From the NCBI GenBank assembly GCA_937889485.1, contig CALAPG010000104.1, positions 1 to 9,357 on the forward strand: a stretch of 9,357 nucleotides of DNA, in the 5' to 3' direction. Below are positions 5,431 through 9,357 of this stretch, piece after piece. The notes under the pieces are model-generated. The model worked only from the letters and a program-made list of their open reading frames with translations, was not told the DNA's origin and ran no database searches. This DNA is from an uncultured Moraxella sp. (GTDB lineage: Bacteria; Pseudomonadota; Gammaproteobacteria; Pseudomonadales; Moraxellaceae). Position numbers and translations under genes: made by a program. Each line of letters opens with the position of its first letter. Position 1 is the stretch's first letter.

Positions 5431-6261
5431 TTGAGTTTGGCAAGTGTAAATCCCTTACGTCCGACAAAACTATGGTGGTTGGTAGCGCTATTATTGCTTT
5501 GCTTAAGTTTGGTGATACAATTACCTGCACAATGGTTGGTACAAAAATTTGCCCCCAATAACCCCTACTTACAGCAAATCTCTGGCAACCTTTGGCAAGG
5601 TCAAGCCAATTGGCAGCTCATGACTCGACCCAACACGCCGCTGGCAGGTACGCTAGACTGGCAATGGCAGCCTTGGCATCTATTTACAGGCAAACTTGGC
5701 ATGAAGGTAGTAGTTCGTACAGGTAGCACCAATTTGCAAGGGGTGGTAGAATTCAACCAACGACTGTGGCAAGCCGAAAATTTTAATGGCAAAATCACCC
5801 ATGAGACCTTAAGTCAGCTAGTTAGCTGGCAGTTACCCGATGCGCCCATTCAAGTCAAAGATGTGGCAGTCACAAAAAACCAACAAGGCTACCAAGATGC
5901 CAAAGGCACGCTTAATTGGGCAGGTGGCACGCTGGTTTACCCCAGTGGCGGGCAAACTTATCCCATCAAACTACCCATCATGGTAGGGACGATTGGTAGT
6001 GACAAAAGCCCCAGTAACTCTTCATCAAGTAGCGCCCCACCAAGCAATGACAATTCGACTGCCCAAGCCAAACGGTTGCAAGTGGCACTTACCACGCCAA
6101 ACGGTGAAAGGCTAGGTGACATCGCGATTGACCCAGATAATATGGTTGACATCGCCCTTACCCAGCGCCTTCTTAAAAATATGCCAAATTATCAAGGTAA
6201 CGGGGCGGATGATAGTACCGCGGTATCGCTGCGACAGCCCCTTAGTAGCATGAGCCAATAA
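5431..6261 (+). CDS. gspN: Type II secretion system protein N
   Basis: This is a 276-residue inner-membrane protein. A basic N-terminus (NPLRPTK) leads into one membrane helix (about 14-34), and the rest should lie in the periplasm. SGNLWQGQANW (51-61) is the conserved GspN segment, followed by beta-rich stretches such as GTLDWQW and KLGMKVVVRTGS. A Ser/Asn-rich loop (190-212) looks like an insertion. GspN is an accessory T2SS component of poorly defined role, present in only some systems. The start is TTG: the codon directly before it is TAA (5428-5430), so no ATG or GTG further upstream in frame is possible, and AAAAAGG sits at the right distance; TTG 5437 is an alternative. gspC follows after 12 bases, indicating one operon. 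Placement ahead of gspC, not at the end of the gsp operon, recalls Acinetobacter. Confidence 0.85.
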   Translation: MSLASVNPLRPTKLWWLVALLLLCLSLVIQLPAQWLVQKFAPNNPYLQQISGNLWQGQANWQLMTRPNTPLAGTLDWQWQPWHLFTGKLGMKVVVRTGSTNLQGVVEFNQRLWQAENFNGKITHETLSQLVSWQLPDAPIQVKDVAVTKNQQGYQDAKGTLNWAGGTLVYPSGGQTYPIKLPIMVGTIGSDKSPSNSSSSSAPPSNDNSTAQAKRLQVALTTPNGERLGDIAIDPDNMVDIALTQRLLKNMPNYQGNGADDSTAVSLRQPLSSMSQ

Positions 6262-6273
6262 CGAGTAATCGAC

Positions 6274-7278
6274 ATGATAAAATCTTTCCATCGTGCCGCG
6301 TTCAATGGCAAATCTATGACCCGCAACCCACGCCCAATGGCTATCTTAGCCAAATTTTACCCTTGGCTGTTATTATTGGCGATTTTTTGGTGGACGTGGC
6401 AGCTGAGCCAAGTTTTTTGGTTGGTGATGGCACCGCCAAAGCCCCCTACATTAAGCGCCATACCGATGCAGCCTATGCCCATGGCGCAGACCAATACCAG
6501 TAACGCACTCGAAATTTTTGCCAAACCCACGGCAGCCCCCTCACGATCAGCGCCCCCACCTGACATTAAAGTGGTGGGCGTTACGGTTGCCTCCGACCCA
6601 CGCGCATCTTTTGCAATGTTAAGCAGTAACGGCAAGACCCTGAGTTATCGCGTTAATGACCTCATAGAAGGGACGGAATATCACCTCATTAAAGTGGAGG
6701 CGGCTGCAATCACCATTGCCACCGCAGGGGGGCAAAGTACCCAAATTGCGTTTGGACAACCCTTTGCCCTTGACCAAAGTGATGCTGTCCGTGCCAGTGC
6801 CGCCACAAACACCGCACCCAGCGCTACTAACCCAACGGGCATGATGATGCCAACCCCTGACGCTGCTATCGCACCCACGCAGAGTATCGCGCCTGCCATC
6901 GTCAGCCCAGACAATAATGATAAAGAAAACCCCGTGAGTATGCCGCAAGAACCCACCAATAATCCCGCGCCATCGGGTGAAAAAAATGCATTGGGTGGGG
7001 CCATTAACGGTCTGCAACAAAATCCAGCGGGTTACCTCAGTCAAATGGGAATTGCCGCAACAGGGCAAGGCTACTTGGTTACAGATGCCATGGCATCAGG
7101 GTTAAAAAACCGACTCGGTTTACAGACAGGTGATAGAGTCATTGCGGTAAATGGGCAAAACGTGGGACAAAATCCCAGCCAAGATGCTCAGCTATTGCGC
7201 CAAGTTCAGCGCATGGGTCAAGCCCAAATTCAAGTCCAACGCGGCGAACAAGTGGTCACCGTCAGACAATCATTTTAA
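6274..7278 (+). CDS. gspC: Type II secretion system protein C
   Basis: This 334-residue protein connects the inner-membrane platform to the secretin and helps select substrates. There is a short cytoplasmic N-terminus, then one membrane helix (about 29-51, WLLLLAIFWWTWQLSQVFW) and a Pro-rich periplasmic linker. The HR domain follows (about 97-165: DIKVVGVTVASDPRASFAML, then LSYRVNDLIEGTEYHLIKV), which binds the N0 domain of GspD. A long low-complexity Ala/Pro/Asn linker (168-240) leads to a C-terminal PDZ domain (about 252-334; GYLVTDAMASGLKNRLGLQTGDRVIAVNG spans its core). The length is slightly above the usual 270-310 because of the linker. The ribosome binding site before ATG 6274 is weak; ATG 6316 (Met15) is a possible alternative start that keeps the helix. 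It lies 12 bases after gspN. Confidence 0.9.
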   Translation: MIKSFHRAAFNGKSMTRNPRPMAILAKFYPWLLLLAIFWWTWQLSQVFWLVMAPPKPPTLSAIPMQPMPMAQTNTSNALEIFAKPTAAPSRSAPPPDIKVVGVTVASDPRASFAMLSSNGKTLSYRVNDLIEGTEYHLIKVEAAAITIATAGGQSTQIAFGQPFALDQSDAVRASAATNTAPSATNPTGMMMPTPDAAIAPTQSIAPAIVSPDNNDKENPVSMPQEPTNNPAPSGEKNALGGAINGLQQNPAGYLSQMGIAATGQGYLVTDAMASGLKNRLGLQTGDRVIAVNGQNVGQNPSQDAQLLRQVQRMGQAQIQVQRGEQVVTVRQSF

Positions 7279-7396
7279 CTTAATTAAATCGCACATAAGT
7301 TTTGTATTTGCCATTATTGTGTGGAAAAATAAGCCCACATAGCAAAAAATATTAACAAAATATCGGTGAGTTGCGTGACACCATCAAAGGTACATT
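7279..7396. other. Gap between gspC and gspD
   Basis: These 118 bases are unusually long for a gap inside a gsp operon. They are AT-rich, with a weak TGTGG/CCACA stem (7320-7324 with 7335-7339) and a poor promoter-like pair (TTGTAT 7302-7307, AAAAAT 7325-7330). AAAGG at 7386-7390 is the gspD ribosome binding site. I see no terminator and no gene. Confidence 0.5.
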
Positions 7397-9357
7397 ATGA
7401 AATACCCAGCAATGCTAAAACCACTATTTTTAACCACCACAGTATGGCTTAGTATGGGCAATATAGCTGCTGCAAAAGCAGAAACAGGCTATAAAGTGCA
7501 TTTGCAAGATGCCGATATCAAAGCATTTATTGACCAAATTGCCAGTATCACCCACAAGAACTTTGTATTAGATCCTCGCATCAACGGTAATATCACCGTT
7601 ATCGCTAATAAACCACTATCAAAACAAGAAGTGTATGAGCTTTTTTTAGCGGTCATGAAAGTCAATGGCGTGGTGGCAATTGACCGAGGACTCACTACAG
7701 AATTGGTGCCAGATACCGTGGCAAAACAAGCGGGCGTGGATGTTGACTTGCGCGGTAATACCAAAGGTAGCCAAATGGCGACACGTATTTATTACCTCAC
7801 CAACACCAATGCCAATGACATCCTAAACGTCATTCGACCCATGATACCCGCCTATGCCAATGCTGCCGTTGTCCCCAATGTCAACGCCATTATTCTGTCT
7901 GATCGGGCAGATAGCCTCAATCAATTTGCTAAGCTTATTAGTGATCTTGATAGCAATATGAACGACAAACTTACCATCATTCCGCTACGTCATGTCGATG
8001 CCAAGCGCATGATGGATTTATTAAGTTCTTTAACAGGCTCGGGTAGTGGCGCTAGCGTTAGTCAAGGGCAAGCGGGGCAGGGCGGTGGTGTGGCATCATC
8101 AGGTGGTAGTCTCATCAATATTATTGCCGACCCTGTCTCTGATAGATTATTGGTCAAAGGCAGTGTCGAAATGACCGCCAAAGTCCAGCGCATGGTTGAA
8201 CAGCTCGACACGCTACCTACCCAGCGCCTAAGCGGTTTACGAGTGTTTCGCCTAAAATACGCCAGCGCTACCCATATTGCCGACATGCTGCGAGGCTTAC
8301 TTGCCAATCAATCACTAAACAGCGAAGGCGACCAAAGCACGCTACAAGCCAGCTCCATGTTTCAATCGGGAGCAAACACTAGCAATACCTCAACCGCTAA
8401 CTCTGCCTCACCCTCGCCCACAGGTTCGCCCCTCAACACCAATGCCACCACAAACAACGCCCCGCAAAACAGTGGCTATCAAGGACGCCCTTTTAGCATC
8501 ATTGCCGATCAAACCCAAAATTCCGTTATTGTCAATGCCAATCCTGAGCTTATGGTAGAAATCGAAAACGCTATCAATCAACTCGATACGCGCCGTGACC
8601 AAGTGCTTATTCAGGCGGCTATTATGGAAATTTCTGGCAATGATACCCAACAACTTGGCGTACAATGGGCAATGGGCAACGCTAACAGCGGCATTGGGGT
8701 GATTAATTTTAACAACATTGGTGCCTCAGCGGTGGGACTTGCATCCGAATTATTACAAAAAAACCCAGGTACCGCGGCCGCATCGGTAGCAGGCGCCTTA
8801 TTGGGCATCGGTACCAGTAAAACCACAAGCAACGGCAACCGCGAATTTTATGGCGCAATCTTACAAGCCATCAACAAAACCAACAACGCCAACTTATTGT
8901 CCATGCCGTCCATTTTGACCCTTGACAATGAAAAAGCCAACATCCTAGTAGGACAAAACGTCCCTTTTGTCACAGGTGCGTATACCACTGCCAGCAACTC
9001 CTCCACCACACCCTTTCAAACCGTCAACCGCCAAGATGTGGGCATCAACCTAAACGTCATCCCTCACATAGGCGATAATGGCTCCGTGCGTTTGGAAATT
9101 TCGCAAGAAGTGTCCTCAATTGTTGATGGCACCCTCAACAACGCAAGCGGCGTCGTGACCAACAAAAACCTGATTAAAACCACCATACTGGCTGATGACC
9201 AGCAAACCGTGGCATTGGGCGGCCTAATGCGCGACAACAGCACCTACGGTCAGCAAAAAGTACCAGGTTTAGGCGATGTTCCTGTTTTAGGTAACTTGTT
9301 TCGTTCAAAAAGCAAAAATTCTGACAAAACCAATCTAATCGTCTTCTTGCAGCCTAC
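7397..9357 (+). CDS. gspD: Type II secretion system secretin GspD (3' end cut by the window)
   Basis: The frame stays open to the right edge: 653 residues are visible and little should be missing. Residues 1-28 are a signal peptide ending AKA. The N0 domain follows (about 31-100: YKVHLQDADIKAFIDQIASITHKNFVLDP), then ring-building N1-N3 repeats (IYYLTNTNANDILNVIRPM; IIPLRHVDAKRMMDLLSSL; VFRLKYASATHIADMLRGLL). Two low-complexity loops interrupt them (215-238 Gly/Ser-rich, 304-363 Ser/Thr/Asn-rich). The secretin domain includes VLIQAAIMEIS, NLLSMPSILTLDNEKA (499-514), VGQNVPFVTG and the signature VPGLGDVPVLGNLF (622-635). Fifteen subunits normally form the outer-membrane channel for folded exoproteins. 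It works with GspC encoded just upstream. AAAGG precedes the ATG by six bases. The C-terminal pilotin-binding S domain, if present, is outside the window. Confidence 0.95.
   Translation, partial: MKYPAMLKPLFLTTTVWLSMGNIAAAKAETGYKVHLQDADIKAFIDQIASITHKNFVLDPRINGNITVIANKPLSKQEVYELFLAVMKVNGVVAIDRGLTTELVPDTVAKQAGVDVDLRGNTKGSQMATRIYYLTNTNANDILNVIRPMIPAYANAAVVPNVNAIILSDRADSLNQFAKLISDLDSNMNDKLTIIPLRHVDAKRMMDLLSSLTGSGSGASVSQGQAGQGGGVASSGGSLINIIADPVSDRLLVKGSVEMTAKVQRMVEQLDTLPTQRLSGLRVFRLKYASATHIADMLRGLLANQSLNSEGDQSTLQASSMFQSGANTSNTSTANSASPSPTGSPLNTNATTNNAPQNSGYQGRPFSIIADQTQNSVIVNANPELMVEIENAINQLDTRRDQVLIQAAIMEISGNDTQQLGVQWAMGNANSGIGVINFNNIGASAVGLASELLQKNPGTAAASVAGALLGIGTSKTTSNGNREFYGAILQAINKTNNANLLSMPSILTLDNEKANILVGQNVPFVTGAYTTASNSSTTPFQTVNRQDVGINLNVIPHIGDNGSVRLEISQEVSSIVDGTLNNASGVVTNKNLIKTTILADDQQTVALGGLMRDNSTYGQQKVPGLGDVPVLGNLFRSKSKNSDKTNLIVFLQP

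Noticed and set aside
5412..5552. ATG-started frame of about 46 codons beginning just before gspN
   Set aside because: It overlaps gspN in another frame, stops inside it, and its product resembles no secretion protein. The TTG-started frame encodes a recognisable GspN.
6357..7068. Long minus-strand frames opposite gspC
   Set aside because: gspC has the expected helix, HR and PDZ segments. The opposite frames are compositionally odd and lack start signals.

Overview
The window looks like chromosomal DNA from a gamma-proteobacterium of the Moraxellaceae (Moraxella, Psychrobacter or Acinetobacter relatives). The reasons are the uvrA / YajR-type MFS / ssb neighbourhood, the separate gspN-gspC-gspD type II secretion cluster, and the moderate GC content with many Asn/Gln codons. 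The genus assignment is inference from gene order and protein style, not from a search.

Left edge (1-687). The first 64 bases are the start of uvrA on the minus strand (N-terminus with the UvrA signature IKIRGARTHNLKNID). Upstream of it, on the same strand, is a small XRE-like regulator (160-555). The 131-bp gap between this regulator and the next gene is very AT-rich. It holds a good sigma-70-type promoter for the plus strand, overlapped by TTGAA/TTCAA inverted repeats that could be the regulator's operator.

Accessory block (687-2796). A surface-type lipoprotein of unknown function has a 9-bp tandem repeat coding a Gly-Ser-Thr linker right after the lipobox, and ends at a clear intrinsic terminator. 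It is followed by an unusual tail-anchored protein with a zinc-ribbon-like CxxxH/CxxC motif, a region resembling the GIY-YIG/T5orf172 fold with a degenerate active site, a long Gln-rich coiled coil and a C-terminal membrane helix. These genes and the regulator lie between uvrA and the MFS-ssb pair, which I recall as neighbours in related genomes. The regulator and lipoprotein are visibly more AT-rich than the flanks.

Housekeeping block (2859-5087). A YajR-family major facilitator with a C-terminal YAM domain is followed by ssb. The SSB is otherwise canonical, but its acidic DDDIPF tip is not terminal: 11 more residues follow. An intrinsic terminator closes ssb.

Secretion block (5088-9357). 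A roughly 400-bp intergenic region carries a candidate promoter, two perfect inverted repeats and a possible 32-codon hydrophobic minus-strand ORF. It leads into gspN (forced TTG start), gspC and gspD. gspD runs off the right edge just after its secretin signature. The three encode the inner-membrane accessory protein, the inner-membrane/secretin connector and the outer-membrane secretin of a type II secretion system. The ATPase, pseudopilins and the rest are not in the window.
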